Positions 1 through 11,098 of a stretch of 64,000 nucleotides of DNA are shown one piece after another; positions within the stretch are counted from its first letter, which is position 1; every line of letters starts with the position of its first letter. A program made the translations under genes and the position numbers. The DNA comes from an uncultured SAR86 cluster bacterium (lineage in GTDB: Bacteria > Pseudomonadota > Gammaproteobacteria > Magnimaribacterales > D2472): assembly GCA_902511575.1 (NCBI GenBank), contig CABXFU010000007.1, positions 1-64,000 on the forward strand. Reading direction: 5' to 3'. The notes under the pieces were generated by a model, which did not search any database, was not told the DNA's origin, and worked only from the letters and a program-made list of their open reading frames with translations.

Positions 1-1
1 C

Positions 2-328
2 GTAAGAGTACCAGTATTTAATGGGCACTCTGAGGCTGTATTTTTCAAAGTATCTAAGACAATCTCTCGAGAAGAAATTATTGAAACTCTTGAAAATTCT
101 CCTGGTATAAAAGTGCTTGATCACCCTCAAGACGAAGTGTATCCAACGCCTGTTGAAAATGCATCAGATACAGAGGATGTTTATGTTGGACGAATTCGCT
201 CGCAACAGTTTGATGGTGATACGTGGATTTCTATGTGGATAGTTGCTGATAATGTTTATGGTAAAGGCGCTGCATTAAATGCAGTTCAGATATGCGAAGA
301 ACTTCTTAGTATTAATTCGTTGAAATGA
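2..328 (+). CDS. asd: Aspartate-semialdehyde dehydrogenase, C-terminal part
   Basis: The reading frame is open from base 2, so this is the 3' end of a gene that starts outside the window. It would reduce aspartyl phosphate to aspartate semialdehyde for lysine, threonine and methionine synthesis. The visible 108 residues carry the family's C-terminal signatures: the VPVFNGHSEAV segment, YPTPV, VGRIR, and the closing ADN-GKGAALNAVQ stretch that precedes the terminal helix. The stop overlaps the next start as ATGA (325-328), so it is probably translationally coupled to the fimV-like gene. The asd-fimV-truA order is that of Pseudomonas and relatives. Identification is firm; only the N-terminus is missing. 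Confidence 0.9.
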   Translation, partial: VRVPVFNGHSEAVFFKVSKTISREEIIETLENSPGIKVLDHPQDEVYPTPVENASDTEDVYVGRIRSQQFDGDTWISMWIVADNVYGKGAALNAVQICEELLSINSLK

Positions 329-1686
329 AAAAGCATCTTCTCTTATTAGCTCTTTTGAGTCATAGCCTCTATGCAAGCACAATCATAGGAAGTCCTGTTG
401 TAGAAATTAATTCAGAAGGATTATATTTAGTGCAGATTAAGATCAGCTCAACAAGCAATCTAGAAGAAGATGATATTTCTATTACTAACTTCAAATCAAA
501 TGATGAGCTTTCTGATTTTAAGTTTGAATTTAGAATTTTTGAAAATCTACAGGATTACAAACGTCTAACCTTGGCCATACCTAATAACTATTTAGAAGAC
601 TATATTTCTTTTCGACTAAATATTAAAAAAGAATTAAAAAAAGATATATTTATATTTCTTCCACAAAATAACGTTGCTCCTAAGGCAAAATTACAAGTTT
701 CTTTTAAACTTCCAGCAAAGAAAATTTATGGCGAGCCGCAACGATATGATTTAGAAAAAATACTATCTGAAGAGATTGATTATCAAGACCCTGAGCCTGA
801 TAACTCTAAGGCTTTCTCTCTTGCTAAGCCTAACAATGATAATAGTAATGATGCTGAGGATCCCAAGAGCATACAAAGCAGCGAGGTTGAGACAATATGG
901 AGTGTTTCAAAATCCGTCAGTCAAAATTATGATGCTTCGATATATCAAATAATGTGGGGCTTTTACCTTGAGAATCCGGGTGCATTCATTGATGAGGACA
1001 TTAATAGAGTAAGAGGGGATATTGATCTTGCATTGCCTTCTCAAGAATTAGTCGCTTCTACTTCAGAGGTTACTGCAAAAGAGTCGATTGCCTTCATGGA
1101 CATAAAAAATAAACAGATTCAAAGGTCTGCGATCAAGCCAATTCTTAAATTAACTGCGCCTGAAGAAACTTATCTTAATTTCGATAGCAATGAAGATTCT
1201 ATTGGGAGCTCAACTCTCAAATTAAAACCTAATCCCGGCAAGATAATAGATAATTCTGAATTAAAAGCTTCAGAAATAGTCTCAAAGAATACCTCAATCA
1301 TCGAGATACAGTCTGAGACTGATTTTTCTACAACATCAAATATTTCAAAAAATTCTAAAGGTTTTGATCTCAAAGATCTATTTTGGGTTGGCGTCTTGTC
1401 CTTACTTTTAGGTTTTGCAATTGCTTACATGCTCATCCGATCAAGCAAGAGACCGGCATTTACAAGAGCCGCCGTAGAAGAGGATTTACAAGATGATAAT
1501 AATACCTTTCAAACCAATTTGAGTATTTCTAATGATATTGAAACTCAAGAATTAGACTTAGTTAGAACTTATATTGAAATGGATGACTGGGATAACGCAG
1601 AAAAAATCTTAGATAAATTGATAGCTAACTCAACAAATGAAGCAATTATTCTTGATGCCCGCTCGCTATTAAAAGAAAAGAATTAA
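325..1686 (+). CDS. fimV: FimV-like inner-membrane protein
   Basis: 453 aa. Residues 1-17 form a signal peptide ending near LYAST. A FimV/HubP-type N-terminal beta region follows (residues about 18-135), then a low-complexity acidic linker, one membrane segment at about 352-372 (WVGVLSLLLGFAIAYMLI), and a short C-terminal TPR-like FimV domain (LVRTYIEMDDWDNAEKILD) at about 411-450. FimV/HubP proteins are polar landmarks that bind peptidoglycan and organise pili, chemotaxis and flagella. At 453 aa it is about half the size of the Pseudomonas protein, and I see no clear LysM domain, so it is a reduced form. Position between asd and truA supports the name more than overall sequence does. Confidence 0.8.
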   Translation: MKKHLLLLALLSHSLYASTIIGSPVVEINSEGLYLVQIKISSTSNLEEDDISITNFKSNDELSDFKFEFRIFENLQDYKRLTLAIPNNYLEDYISFRLNIKKELKKDIFIFLPQNNVAPKAKLQVSFKLPAKKIYGEPQRYDLEKILSEEIDYQDPEPDNSKAFSLAKPNNDNSNDAEDPKSIQSSEVETIWSVSKSVSQNYDASIYQIMWGFYLENPGAFIDEDINRVRGDIDLALPSQELVASTSEVTAKESIAFMDIKNKQIQRSAIKPILKLTAPEETYLNFDSNEDSIGSSTLKLKPNPGKIIDNSELKASEIVSKNTSIIEIQSETDFSTTSNISKNSKGFDLKDLFWVGVLSLLLGFAIAYMLIRSSKRPAFTRAAVEEDLQDDNNTFQTNLSISNDIETQELDLVRTYIEMDDWDNAEKILDKLIANSTNEAIILDARSLLKEKN

Positions 1687-1689
1687 ATT

Positions 1690-2484
1690 GTGAGGTTTGT
1701 AGGCATTTGTCAGTACGATGGTTCTAATTATTCTGGATTTCAATCTCAAAAGAATGCATCATCTATTCAAGACCATCTTGAACTAGCTATTTCATCAATT
1801 GGAGGTCTAGAAGAGCGAATTAATTACGCTGGTAGAACTGATGCTGGAGTCCATGCCACAGGGCAGATTTTTGATTTTTTACCAAAAGATCAAAGAGAAA
1901 TTACTCAATGGCTCCAAGGTCTTAACTCGAAATTACCAAATGATATTTCTATTTCCTCTATTCAAAAAGCACCAGATGACTTTCATTCAAGATTTGATGC
2001 TACTAATCGATCTTACACTTATGTAATTTATACAGGTAAAACTCAACCAATTTTTTTAAGAGATTATATTTATTGGGAAAAACAAGAAATTGATATCAAA
2101 ATTATGCGAGCTGAGGCCGCTCATTTAATTGGAAAACATAATTTTAATTCGTTTAGGGGGTCAAAATGTACTGCAAAAAATCCAGTTCGCATATTACACA
2201 GTATTGATATCGAACAAAGGGAGAACTTTATTATTATAAGTCTGTGTGCAAATGCATATTTGTATAATATGGTTAGAATTATTGTTGGCACATTACTAGA
2301 CATTTCCAAAGGCTCTGGAAAAGATATGAAGACTACTTTAAATGCTCAAGATCGAAAGATTGCTGGGAAGACCGCACAAGCTCAAGGACTCTTTTTTACT
2401 GGTGCTGAATATAAAAAGATAAATTTAGATTTAAAAGATGATGCTACCAATCCTTTAAGTTTTTTAATTGGTTCAAGAGAATGA
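1690..2484 (+). CDS. truA: tRNA pseudouridine(38-40) synthase TruA
   Basis: 264 aa, GTG start at 1690, 3 nt after the fimV stop. TruA isomerises uridines 38-40 in the tRNA anticodon stem. The catalytic Asp is D51 in the AGRTDAGVHA motif; the QSQ segment near residue 18 and the C-terminal YNMVRIIVGTLLDI segment are also typical. Length matches the family (about 265-270). It contains an uninterrupted T7 run at 2051-2057 that keeps frame, a useful contrast with the frameshifted runs in lpxH and purL. It overlaps trpF by ATGA. Confidence 0.95.
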   Translation: MRFVGICQYDGSNYSGFQSQKNASSIQDHLELAISSIGGLEERINYAGRTDAGVHATGQIFDFLPKDQREITQWLQGLNSKLPNDISISSIQKAPDDFHSRFDATNRSYTYVIYTGKTQPIFLRDYIYWEKQEIDIKIMRAEAAHLIGKHNFNSFRGSKCTAKNPVRILHSIDIEQRENFIIISLCANAYLYNMVRIIVGTLLDISKGSGKDMKTTLNAQDRKIAGKTAQAQGLFFTGAEYKKINLDLKDDATNPLSFLIGSRE

Positions 2485-3089
2485 AATTAAAAATTTGTGG
2501 AATAAGTGACATAGATATTTTGAAATATGCATGTGAATTAGGTGTTGATTTTGTTGGATTCATAATGGCCAATGCCAGTCCTAGAAAAATTTCTAATGAT
2601 TTTCTAGACTCTTTAGAAAATTTTAACTTTATGGAAACATCACCTGTTTTTGTTTTTGTAAATCCAACAGTTGATGAGGTTAAGAAAATTACCGCAAAAA
2701 TTAAAAATCCAATTTTGCAATTTCATGGCGATGAAGAAGAAATTTTTTGCCAACAATTCAATCAACCATTTTGGAAAACTATTAGAGTTAAAAACTCTCA
2801 ATCTCTTGAGGCTATAAATGATTTTCCTTCTGCTGACGCTTTGTTGCTAGAAACATTTTCTGATGATGCTTATGGAGGTACAGGTAAAGTATTTGATTGG
2901 AGTTTGTTGGAAAATATCAAACTTCAAAGTAAATTTATACTAGCTGGTGGGATTAACATTAAGAACCTTAACGATGCTATCTCTCTAAATCCGTGGTGTA
3001 TTGATGTGAACTCTGGGGTAGAATCATCACTCGCACTTAAAGATAAAACTCTGATGGATCAGATTATAAAAAGTTTTAACAATGGATAA
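2481..3089 (+). CDS. trpF: Phosphoribosylanthranilate isomerase TrpF
   Basis: 202 aa TIM-barrel enzyme that rearranges phosphoribosylanthranilate to CdRP, the third step of tryptophan synthesis. It begins MKLKICGI, with the catalytic Cys in KICG at residue 6, and has the barrel motifs [14 protein letters not shown] and the phosphate-binding LAGGIN segment. The start overlaps truA by ATGA and the end overlaps trpB by 8 nt, so the trp genes are coupled to truA. Confidence 0.94.
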   Translation: MKLKICGISDIDILKYACELGVDFVGFIMANASPRKISNDFLDSLENFNFMETSPVFVFVNPTVDEVKKITAKIKNPILQFHGDEEEIFCQQFNQPFWKTIRVKNSQSLEAINDFPSADALLLETFSDDAYGGTGKVFDWSLLENIKLQSKFILAGGINIKNLNDAISLNPWCIDVNSGVESSLALKDKTLMDQIIKSFNNG

Positions 3090-4287
3090 TTTAACTGATT
3101 TACCAAACTCTGATGGTTTTTTTGGAGAGTATGGTGGGAAATTTGTTCCCGAGACACTTATGCATGCTCTAAAAGAGCTGGATGAAATATATGCAAGACT
3201 AAAAAATGATCCAAAGTTTGTAGAAGAAATTGATCAAGATTTAGTCCAATTTGTGGGTAGACCCTCTCCATTATATTTTGCTAAAAGATTAACAGATCAC
3301 TATTCTGGCCCGCAAATATGGCTTAAAAGAGAGGATTTAAATCATACAGGCGCTCATAAGATTAATAATACTGTCGGGCAGATATTGCTTGCTAAGGCCA
3401 TGGGTAAGAAAAGAATTATTGCTGAAACTGGTGCCGGACAACACGGAGTCGCCACTGCAACAGTTGCAGCAAGACTTGGTCTTGAGTGTCATATTTATAT
3501 GGGTGCTGCAGATGTAGAGAGGCAGTCTCTGAACGTTTACAGAATTAAGCTTCTTGGAGCAAAAGTACATGCTGTTGATTCTGGTACTGCAACGCTTAAA
3601 GATGCTTTGAATGAAGCTATGAGAGACTGGGTAACTAACATTGAAGATACCTATTATATTATTGGCAGTGTTACAGGCCCTCATCCATATCCAATGATTG
3701 TTAGAGATTTTAATGCCATTGTTGGAAGAGAATTAAGAAAACAATCGATTGAACAGTTTATGCAATATCCAGATGCAATTGTTGCTTGTGTTGGCGGAGG
3801 ATCAAATGCAATGGGAATTTTCTACCCTTTTCTTGAAGAGCCCAATGTTGCACTGATTGGTGTTGAAGCTGCTGGTAGCGGTTTAGCGAGTGGCAAACAT
3901 GCGGCTCCCTTAAATGATGGAGAGCCAGGTATTTTGCACGGAGCAAAGAGCTATCTTATGCAAGATAAAAATGGTCAGGTGGTAGATACACATTCTATTT
4001 CAGCTGGTTTGGATTATCCTGGAGTCGGTCCTGAGCACTCAAATTTAAAAGATTCTGGAAGGGCTAATTATATTGCTGTCGATGATGTTGAAGTTTTAAG
4101 CTCATTTCATTTAGTCACAAAGCTTGAGGGCATTATGCCTGCTCTAGAGACCGCTCATGCATTTGCTGCATTGGAACATATCGCTAAAAATTATAAATCT
4201 AACCAACATATTGTAATTAATGTTTCTGGAAGAGGAGACAAAGACATTAATACAGTTGCTACTATGGATGGAATATCTCTTGACTAG
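3082..4287 (+). CDS. trpB: Tryptophan synthase beta chain
   Basis: 401 aa PLP enzyme that joins indole and serine to give tryptophan, forming the alpha2beta2 complex with TrpA. The PLP lysine is K93 in HTGAHKINN; the GAGQHG and CVGGGSNA phosphate-binding loops and SGRGDKD near the C-terminus are present. Full family length. In Pseudomonas trpBA lie elsewhere; here they sit between trpF and accD, as in Acinetobacter (from memory). Confidence 0.96.
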   Translation: MDNLTDLPNSDGFFGEYGGKFVPETLMHALKELDEIYARLKNDPKFVEEIDQDLVQFVGRPSPLYFAKRLTDHYSGPQIWLKREDLNHTGAHKINNTVGQILLAKAMGKKRIIAETGAGQHGVATATVAARLGLECHIYMGAADVERQSLNVYRIKLLGAKVHAVDSGTATLKDALNEAMRDWVTNIEDTYYIIGSVTGPHPYPMIVRDFNAIVGRELRKQSIEQFMQYPDAIVACVGGGSNAMGIFYPFLEEPNVALIGVEAAGSGLASGKHAAPLNDGEPGILHGAKSYLMQDKNGQVVDTHSISAGLDYPGVGPEHSNLKDSGRANYIAVDDVEVLSSFHLVTKLEGIMPALETAHAFAALEHIAKNYKSNQHIVINVSGRGDKDINTVATMDGISLD

Positions 4288-5068
4288 ATTGGATGAGAAG
4301 ATTTTATCTTTAAAAAAGGTTTCTAAAAAAGCATTTGTTGCATATTTAGTAGCCGGGGACCCAGACTTAGATTCGACCCTAGAACTTATGCATGGATTTG
4401 TTGATGCGGGAGTAGATATTCTTGAGATTGGCGTTCCTTTTTCTGATCCTATTGCTGAGGGACCAATTATTCAAGCAGCTCATGATAGGGCTTTAAAAAA
4501 TAATACTTCGCTTAATAGTATTTTTCATCTTGTTGAGAGCTTTAGAGAGAAAAATACTGACACTCCAATTATTCTGATGGGTTATATGAATACTTTTCTA
4601 GCTAATGCAGAAGATTTAAAAGAAGCTCATCAATCTGGAACTGATGCAGTTTTAATTGTTGATATTCCTGGTGAGAGCAATCTTGAGGATCTCGGAATTA
4701 AAAATAAAAATCTTGCCTCAATATCATTGATAGCTCCAACCACTAGTGAGGATAGGGTTAGTAAAATATGTAACAGTAGCTCAGGTTTCATATATTACGT
4801 TACCCTTCGAGGCGTAACAGGATCGTCTCATCTAAATATCAACGAAGCAGAAAGTAATATTAATCACATTAGGTCGCAAACTTCACTTCCAGTATTTGCT
4901 GGGTTTGGAATCAAGACACCTGATGATGCTTTTAATTTAAGCAAAATCTCAGACGGGATTGTTATTGGGTCGAGTTTAGTTCAGATGATTCACGAGCAAT
5001 CAGACCAAAAAGAATTTAAAAATATATATAATTATCTTCATGAAATGGCTGAAGCAATAAGCAGATGA
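4268..5068 (+). CDS. trpA: Tryptophan synthase alpha chain
   Basis: TIM-barrel enzyme that cleaves indole-3-glycerol phosphate to indole, which is channelled to TrpB. Motifs: AYLVAGDPD, the catalytic Glu in [16 protein letters not shown], the catalytic Asp in LIVDIPGE, and the loop [10 protein letters not shown]. The start is ambiguous: ATG at 4268 (266 aa) or TTG at 4280 (262 aa, giving MTRLDEKI, which resembles the family N-terminus better). Either overlaps the end of trpB. The stop overlaps accD by ATGA. Confidence 0.93.
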   Translation: MEYLLTRLDEKILSLKKVSKKAFVAYLVAGDPDLDSTLELMHGFVDAGVDILEIGVPFSDPIAEGPIIQAAHDRALKNNTSLNSIFHLVESFREKNTDTPIILMGYMNTFLANAEDLKEAHQSGTDAVLIVDIPGESNLEDLGIKNKNLASISLIAPTTSEDRVSKICNSSSGFIYYVTLRGVTGSSHLNINEAESNINHIRSQTSLPVFAGFGIKTPDDAFNLSKISDGIVIGSSLVQMIHEQSDQKEFKNIYNYLHEMAEAISR

Positions 5069-5925
5069 ATTGGCTCACAAGATTAATTCCATCTATTGGC
5101 TCAAATCGAGATTCAGAGTCTTCCAAGAGCAAAGTGCCTGACGGACTTTGGAATAATTGCCCAGCATGCGATGCTATTTTATATCAACCTGAGTTAGAAA
5201 AATCGCTTTTTGTTTGTCCTAAATGTGATCATCATCTTCGTATCGGCGCTAGAACAAGAATGTCTATTTTCTTTGATGGAGGTAGTTTTCATGAGCTAGC
5301 AACCAAAATTACTACCAAAGACGTTCTAAAATTTAAAGATACTAAGTCTTATAGCCAGCGTATCAAAGAAGCTGTTTCCAGTACTGGTGAGGAGGAAGCA
5401 ATTGTTATTGGGAAAGGTAAGCTTGAGGGAGCGGAAATTGTTGTGGCAGCTTTTGAATTTCGCTACATGGGAGGATCTATGGGTGGAGCGGTTGGAACAA
5501 AATTTGTTCAAGGGGTCGATGCAGCAATAGCGAGCAAAACTCCATTGATATGTTTTTCTACGAGTGGAGGAGCGAGAATGCAAGAGTCTATGGTTTCTTT
5601 AATGCAAATGGCAAAAACATCAGCAGCATTAGAGAAACTTAAAGAAGCAAAATTACCTTATATTTCAATAATGATTGATCCTATTTATGGCGGTGTTTCA
5701 GCTAGCATAGCAATGCTTGGAGATATAAATATAGCTGAACCAAAAGCATTAGTTGGATTTGCAGGCAGAAGAGTTATTGAGCAGACGGTGAGAGTAGATT
5801 TACCTGAAGATTTTCAAAAATCAGAATTTTTATTAGAGCATGGAGCAATTGATATGATAGTTCATAGAAAAGATTTAAGAGCCAAGGTGTCAAGCATTTT
5901 ATCTAAATTACATCCTGGGCAATGA
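5065..5925 (+). CDS. accD: Acetyl-CoA carboxylase carboxyltransferase subunit beta
   Basis: 286 aa. Together with AccA it transfers carboxyl from biotin to acetyl-CoA to make malonyl-CoA, the first step of fatty-acid synthesis. An N-terminal zinc ribbon has C32, C35, C51 and C54; the carboxyltransferase domain shows FRYMGGSMG, STSGGARMQES and YGGVSAS. Length is typical. In related gammaproteobacteria folC follows directly; here the SPOR-domain gene follows instead with an ATGA overlap. Confidence 0.96.
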   Translation: MNWLTRLIPSIGSNRDSESSKSKVPDGLWNNCPACDAILYQPELEKSLFVCPKCDHHLRIGARTRMSIFFDGGSFHELATKITTKDVLKFKDTKSYSQRIKEAVSSTGEEEAIVIGKGKLEGAEIVVAAFEFRYMGGSMGGAVGTKFVQGVDAAIASKTPLICFSTSGGARMQESMVSLMQMAKTSAALEKLKEAKLPYISIMIDPIYGGVSASIAMLGDINIAEPKALVGFAGRRVIEQTVRVDLPEDFQKSEFLLEHGAIDMIVHRKDLRAKVSSILSKLHPGQ

Positions 5926-6410
5926 ATACCAATCGAATACTTGGAATTTTTATCGCAGTTACTTTATTGACTTGGATTCTTATTTTTGCACTTTCCCCTC
6001 AGCCTAAATATCAGCAAACGACCAATATAAATATTCCTAGGCTTCCAGAACCTTTGGTGGATGATAACAGCCTAAAAAACATAGAGTTTAAAGAAGTTAA
6101 AAATGATTTCCCAGCAATCGATACAAAAGATACTCTTCCATCAGCAAAAGATAGATTGAATAACATCGATTTTAATTTATATGTTTATAAAGCTGGTGCC
6201 TTTGGATCTCCATCAACTGTTTCTAATTTAGTTCAATCATTTAATGACGCAGGTTTCCCAGCTTTTACTGCGCCAAATAAATCAAATCAAAACCTTACCA
6301 ATGTTTTAGTAGGGCCTTTTGCTAGCAAGAAAGATATCAAAGATAATCAAAACACTCTCAATCAAATTGCCGGTATAGAAGTCGGCGAGGTAATGGCTTG
6401 GAATCCTTAG
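5922..6410 (+). CDS. SPOR-domain protein (DedD-like)
   Basis: 162 aa. One N-terminal membrane anchor (residues about 7-25), a linker, and a C-terminal SPOR domain (about 86-160: YVYKAGAFGS ... VLVGPFASKKD). SPOR domains bind denuded septal peptidoglycan, and in this locus DedD is a cell-division protein. Position between accD and cvpA is the DedD position in E. coli and Pseudomonas. Sequence identity outside the SPOR domain is low, so I leave the symbol blank. Confidence 0.82.
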   Translation: MNTNRILGIFIAVTLLTWILIFALSPQPKYQQTTNINIPRLPEPLVDDNSLKNIEFKEVKNDFPAIDTKDTLPSAKDRLNNIDFNLYVYKAGAFGSPSTVSNLVQSFNDAGFPAFTAPNKSNQNLTNVLVGPFASKKDIKDNQNTLNQIAGIEVGEVMAWNP

Positions 6411-6937
6411 CCTTATCGCATTTTGACTATATTGTTATTGGGATAATTGCACTTTCTGGTTTAATTGCATTTTTTCGAGGCTTTGTTCAAGAAACTTTAT
6501 CTCTTTTATTGTGGATTATTGCCTTTGCAGCAGCGATGTTTTTAAACGCATATCTAGATCCTTATTTTATAAATTATATAGATAGCCCTGAGATCAGAAG
6601 AATTCTTACAATCATAACCGTATTTGTTGGAATTATATTTTTAGGAGGATTGCTAATTAAATTACTTCGAGGTCTAGTTCATTGGTCAGGCATGGGAGGT
6701 TTGGATAGACTTTTAGGAGTATTGTTTGGATTTCTTAGGGGTATGCTTTTAATTGTGGTGATTTATTTAGTTCTTCCGAGCGATTTTAAGCAATCTCCCT
6801 TTATTACAGATTCAAAGAGTTCAACATATTTAAAAAAATATGCGCCAATGGCTGAAAAATTTTTTAAAAGTATGATCTCAGATAAAAATTCAGTTATGCT
6901 TAAGTCAAACATCAGCACAATTTACGAGACAACATAA
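6398..6937 (+). CDS. cvpA: CvpA family membrane protein
   Basis: 179 aa, four predicted membrane segments (about 9-28, 33-52, 65-85, 100-122) and the family pattern of a glycine/arginine-rich first loop (FFRGFVQETLSLLLWIIAF). CvpA is needed for colicin V production and envelope homeostasis in E. coli; its molecular role is unclear. I use the TTG start at 6398, which overlaps the SPOR gene by 13 nt. The stop overlaps purF as TAATG. Confidence 0.85.
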   Translation: MESLALSHFDYIVIGIIALSGLIAFFRGFVQETLSLLLWIIAFAAAMFLNAYLDPYFINYIDSPEIRRILTIITVFVGIIFLGGLLIKLLRGLVHWSGMGGLDRLLGVLFGFLRGMLLIVVIYLVLPSDFKQSPFITDSKSSTYLKKYAPMAEKFFKSMISDKNSVMLKSNISTIYETT

Positions 6938-8418
6938 TGTGTGGAATAGTAGGCATATATTCTGAAACTCATGTAGCTAGTTCAATCTATGATTCTCTAT
7001 TAATGCTTCAACATAGAGGCCAAGATGCTGCAGGGATGGTCGTTTGTGATGAAACTGGCAGACTAAATAGTCGTAAGTCTATGGGCTATGTTCGTGATAC
7101 TTTTCAACAGCGGCATATGAATAAATTACTCGGTAATTATGGAATCGGCCATGTTCGTTATCCAACTGCTGGCGGTGCTGGTAAAGAATTTGCTCAGCCA
7201 ATGTACGTTAATTCTCCATATGGTATCAGCCTTGCGCATAATGGAAACTTAACCAATTCTAAAGTTCTTGCTCGCGAATTATTCCATGCTGAAATGCGTC
7301 ATCTTAATACCGATTCAGATTCAGAGGTCTTGCTTAACATTTTTGCTCATGAGCTTGGAAAGCAAAGAGCTATTCTTCCATCTAAAAAACATTTTTTTAA
7401 AGCGGTCAGAAAAACTCACATTAGATGTCAAGGAGCCTATGCAGTTGTCGCTATGATTACTGGCTTTGGATTGCTTGCCTTTAGAGATCCCCGAGGAATA
7501 CGTCCTTTAGTGATTGGTGTTAAAGATGGCCCAACGAAGAAAGAATATATTATTGCCTCTGAAAATGCTTCTTTCTCTGCCCTAGGTTTTAAAACATTGA
7601 GGGATGTATACCCTGGAGAAGCTGTCTATATAGATGTTGATGGAAATTTACATAGTAATCAATGCTCTGATAATGCAGAGTCAACCCCTTGCATCTTTGA
7701 ATACGTTTATTTAGCAAGGCCTGATTCTACTTTAGATGAAATTTCAGTTTATAAAGCTAGAATGAGAATGGGGCAGAAGTTAGCAAAAAAAATCCTTAAA
7801 CTAAACCCCGATCATGATATTGATGTGGTAATACCAATACCTGATAGCTCTACAACAGCAGCATTGCAGCTTGCAGCAGCATTAAAACTCCCATACAGAC
7901 AGGGCTTTGTGAAAAATAGGTATGTTGGAAGAACTTTTATTATGCCTAATCAAGAAGAAAGAAAAAAATCAGTTCGACGAAAGTTAAATATATTAGACCT
8001 TGAGTTTAAAGGGAAAAATGTTTTATTAGTTGATGATTCTATAGTTAGGGGCACAACAAGCAAGAGAATTATTGAAATGGCCAAAGAAGCAGGCGCAAAT
8101 AAAGTTTACTTCTCATCTGCAGCTCCGCCAGTTAAATTTCAAAATCTTTACGGTATTGATATGGCAGCAACGAATGAGCTAATAGCTTCCGGAAGAAGTG
8201 ATGAAGAAGTTGCAAAAGAGATTGGAGCTGATTGGCTAATATATCAAGATCTAGATGATTTAATTGCTTCTACTCAGGAAGGGAATCCAACAATTAAAAA
8301 TTTTGAAATGTCGATTTTTGATGGAAAATATCCCACTTCAATAAGCTCAGACTATCTAGAGGATCTTGAATCCTCTAGGAAGGATGATCAAAAGGTTACA
8401 AGAGAAAAATCTAACTAA
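6937..8418 (+). CDS. purF: Amidophosphoribosyltransferase
   Basis: 493 aa. It commits PRPP to purine synthesis using glutamine. The start is certain because MCGIVG places the nucleophile Cys at residue 2. Class II glutaminase features ([22 protein letters not shown]) fill the N-terminal half; the PRPP-binding loop [13 protein letters not shown] lies at residues 362-374. An A8 run in codons for LAKKIL (about 7785-7792) is in frame. It ends tail to tail with acnB, overlapping 4 nt; no hairpin terminator is visible there. Confidence 0.97.
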   Translation: MCGIVGIYSETHVASSIYDSLLMLQHRGQDAAGMVVCDETGRLNSRKSMGYVRDTFQQRHMNKLLGNYGIGHVRYPTAGGAGKEFAQPMYVNSPYGISLAHNGNLTNSKVLARELFHAEMRHLNTDSDSEVLLNIFAHELGKQRAILPSKKHFFKAVRKTHIRCQGAYAVVAMITGFGLLAFRDPRGIRPLVIGVKDGPTKKEYIIASENASFSALGFKTLRDVYPGEAVYIDVDGNLHSNQCSDNAESTPCIFEYVYLARPDSTLDEISVYKARMRMGQKLAKKILKLNPDHDIDVVIPIPDSSTTAALQLAAALKLPYRQGFVKNRYVGRTFIMPNQEERKKSVRRKLNILDLEFKGKNVLLVDDSIVRGTTSKRIIEMAKEAGANKVYFSSAAPPVKFQNLYGIDMAATNELIASGRSDEEVAKEIGADWLIYQDLDDLIASTQEGNPTIKNFEMSIFDGKYPTSISSDYLEDLESSRKDDQKVTREKSN

Positions 8419-10994
8419 GCACTTACAATATTAACTGCCGGAATGTCAGCTGCATTTGCACTGTCAACATACTGATCTATTTCATTGAAATTTAAATAGC
8501 GATAGATATCATCAGCAAGTGGGTTAATTTCTTCCATAAAATTTAAGTACTCTTCTGGTGAAGGAAGTTTACCCAATACAGAAGCAATTGCAGCAAGCTC
8601 TGCTGAAGCTAAAAACACATCAGCTCCATCACCCAGTCTATTTGGAAAGTTTCTAGTAGAGGTTGAAACAACAGTAGAGTTTGCCAGCACTCTTGCCTGA
8701 TTGCCCATGCAAAGAGAGCACCCAGGTACTTCTGTTCTTGCACCAGATGTCCCAAAGACATTATAAATGCCTTCTTCCATTAATTGCTTCTCATCCATCT
8801 TAGTGGGGGGGACTACCCATAGTCTAGCTTTTGTACCATTGTATTTTTTAAGCAGATGACCGGCAGCCCTAAAGTGACCGATGTTTGTCATACAGGATCC
8901 AATGAATACTTCATCAATATCTGTCTCAGCGACTGCTGATAATGGCTTAATGTCATCAGGGTCATTTGGACACGCAAGAAGGGGCTCTGTAATTTCATTA
9001 AGGTCGATCTCAATTATTTCAGCGTATTCTGCATTTTCATCTGGCTCAAGTAATTCAGGGTTTGCAATCCATTCTTCCATTGCTTGAGCTCTTCTCTCCA
9101 ACGTTTTAGAATCACCATATCCACTGCCAATCATCCATCGCAACATTACAATATTTGATTGAAGATACTCTATGATTGGTTCTTTGCTTAGTCGAACTGT
9201 GCACCCTGAGGCAGATCTTTCGGCAGATGCATCAGATAATTCAAATGCTTGCTCTACCTTTAGGTCTGGCAAGCCTTCAATTTCAAGACAACGTCCAGAA
9301 AATATATTTTTCTTACCTTCTTTTGCTACGGTTAAAAGACCTTTTTGAATTGCAGCATATGGAATTGCATTCACCAAATCTCTTAAGGTAATTCCAGGTT
9401 GCATTTTTCCCTTAAACCTAACAAGAACTGATTCAGGCATGTCTAGCGGCATAACTCCTAGGGCTGCAGCAAAAGCAACCAAGCCTGATCCAGCTGGAAA
9501 ACTTATACCAAGTGGAAAGCGAGTATGGCTATCTCCACCAGTTCCCACTCCATCTGGAAGTAACATTCTATTTAACCAAGAATGAATAATTCCATCACCA
9601 GGTTTTAGTGATACTCCGCCTCGATTCATAATAAAGTCTGGTAATGTGTGTTGCGTATCAATGTCTACAGGTTTTGGGTATGCAGCTGTATGACAAAAGG
9701 ATTGCATCACAAGATCTGCTGAAAATCCTAAGCAAGCTAATTCTTTTAATTCGTCTCTGGTCATTGGTCCGGTTGTATCCTGAGATCCTACTGTTGTCAT
9801 TCTTGGTTCACAATATGTTCCTGGTCTCACCCCTTTAATACCACAAGCTTTACCAACCATTTTTTGTGCAAGTGTGAAGCCTTTGTCTGAAGAATCCTCA
9901 GCATCAGGCCTAGTGAAGATGTCAGTTGGCTCTAAACCTAGAGCGTCTCTTGTTTTATCTGTTAGTTGCCTTCCAATGATCAAGGGAATGCGACCATTTG
10001 CTCTAACTTCATCTAAAAGAACAGGTGTCTTAAGCTCAAACGTTGATAATACTTCACCGCTATCTGCATCTAAGATTTTGCCATTGTAAGGCTCAAAAAT
10101 AATTTCTTGCCCCATATTTAATTTAGAAACATCACATTCAACTGGGAATGCTCCAGAATCTTCCAATGTATTAAAAAAGATAGGCGCAATCTTGCCACCA
10201 AAACAAAAACCTCCTTCTTTTTTATTGGGAATACACGGTATGTCATCGCCCATATGCCAAAGTACTGAGTTTGTTGCTGATTTTCTGGATGAGCCAGTTC
10301 CCACAACATCTCCAACAAAAACCAATGGATTACCTTTTTTCTTTAACTCCTCGACTGTTTCAAGCGGTTTGTCTAAACCTTCCCTAGGCATCTTAAACAT
10401 CGCCAATGCATGCAATGGTATGTCTGGTCTAGACCAAGCATCAGTTGCTGGAGATAAGTCATCTGTATTAATTTCGCCGGGCACTTTATAGACCGTTAAT
10501 TTAATTTGCTCTGCAATTTCATTTTTTTCTTTAAACCACAAGCCTTCAGCCCAAGCATCTATAACAGTTTTTGCATTTTTGTTAGTGTCTGAAAGAGCTA
10601 GCACTTCATTAAATGCATCAAAGATCAACAGGGTTTTGCTTAAAGCAGCTGCCGCTACCTCACCTAATTCATTATCTTCTAAACATTTGATTAAAGGCTG
10701 AATATTATAGCCACCAAGCATTGTTCCCAAAATCATTACAGCTTCTTTTTTTGAGATGTAAGGACTGCTTGTTTCGTCTGTTGTTATATCTGCTAAAAAT
10801 CCAGCTTTAACATATGCTGCTTGATCTACTCCCGCAGGTATTCTTTCATTTAAGAGCTCTAGTAGTAGTTCTGATTCCTGATGCTCTGATTTAAGCAATT
10901 CAACTAAATCTGATGTTTGTTGAGCTGAAAGAGGTAGAGGTGGTATACCTTGTTCTTTCCTTTCTTCACAATGTTTTTTGTAATCTTGAAGCAT
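8415..10994 (-). CDS. acnB: Bifunctional aconitate hydratase 2 / 2-methylisocitrate dehydratase
   Basis: 859 aa, normal AcnB length (E. coli 865). It interconverts citrate and isocitrate in the TCA cycle and can act in the methylcitrate cycle on propionyl-CoA products. The 4Fe-4S ligands are in [10 protein letters not shown] and in [10 protein letters not shown]. The N-terminal HEAT-like region (residues 1-160) and swivel domain are intact. A good ribosome site (GGGAGA) lies 5 nt before ATG at 10994. Methylcitrate activity would matter for propionyl-CoA from the steroid operon downstream, but that link is inference. Confidence 0.97.
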   Translation of the reverse strand: MLQDYKKHCEERKEQGIPPLPLSAQQTSDLVELLKSEHQESELLLELLNERIPAGVDQAAYVKAGFLADITTDETSSPYISKKEAVMILGTMLGGYNIQPLIKCLEDNELGEVAAAALSKTLLIFDAFNEVLALSDTNKNAKTVIDAWAEGLWFKEKNEIAEQIKLTVYKVPGEINTDDLSPATDAWSRPDIPLHALAMFKMPREGLDKPLETVEELKKKGNPLVFVGDVVGTGSSRKSATNSVLWHMGDDIPCIPNKKEGGFCFGGKIAPIFFNTLEDSGAFPVECDVSKLNMGQEIIFEPYNGKILDADSGEVLSTFELKTPVLLDEVRANGRIPLIIGRQLTDKTRDALGLEPTDIFTRPDAEDSSDKGFTLAQKMVGKACGIKGVRPGTYCEPRMTTVGSQDTTGPMTRDELKELACLGFSADLVMQSFCHTAAYPKPVDIDTQHTLPDFIMNRGGVSLKPGDGIIHSWLNRMLLPDGVGTGGDSHTRFPLGISFPAGSGLVAFAAALGVMPLDMPESVLVRFKGKMQPGITLRDLVNAIPYAAIQKGLLTVAKEGKKNIFSGRCLEIEGLPDLKVEQAFELSDASAERSASGCTVRLSKEPIIEYLQSNIVMLRWMIGSGYGDSKTLERRAQAMEEWIANPELLEPDENAEYAEIIEIDLNEITEPLLACPNDPDDIKPLSAVAETDIDEVFIGSCMTNIGHFRAAGHLLKKYNGTKARLWVVPPTKMDEKQLMEEGIYNVFGTSGARTEVPGCSLCMGNQARVLANSTVVSTSTRNFPNRLGDGADVFLASAELAAIASVLGKLPSPEEYLNFMEEINPLADDIYRYLNFNEIDQYVDSANAADIPAVNIVSA

Positions 10995-11098
10995 AATTTT
11001 CTCCCTGGACCGTCATTTTACTGTGGTATCTCTAAATCCCCAAGCCCATTCTTTATTTCCTTGTATTTCATAGGATGAAATAATGTATTATCCAGTCT

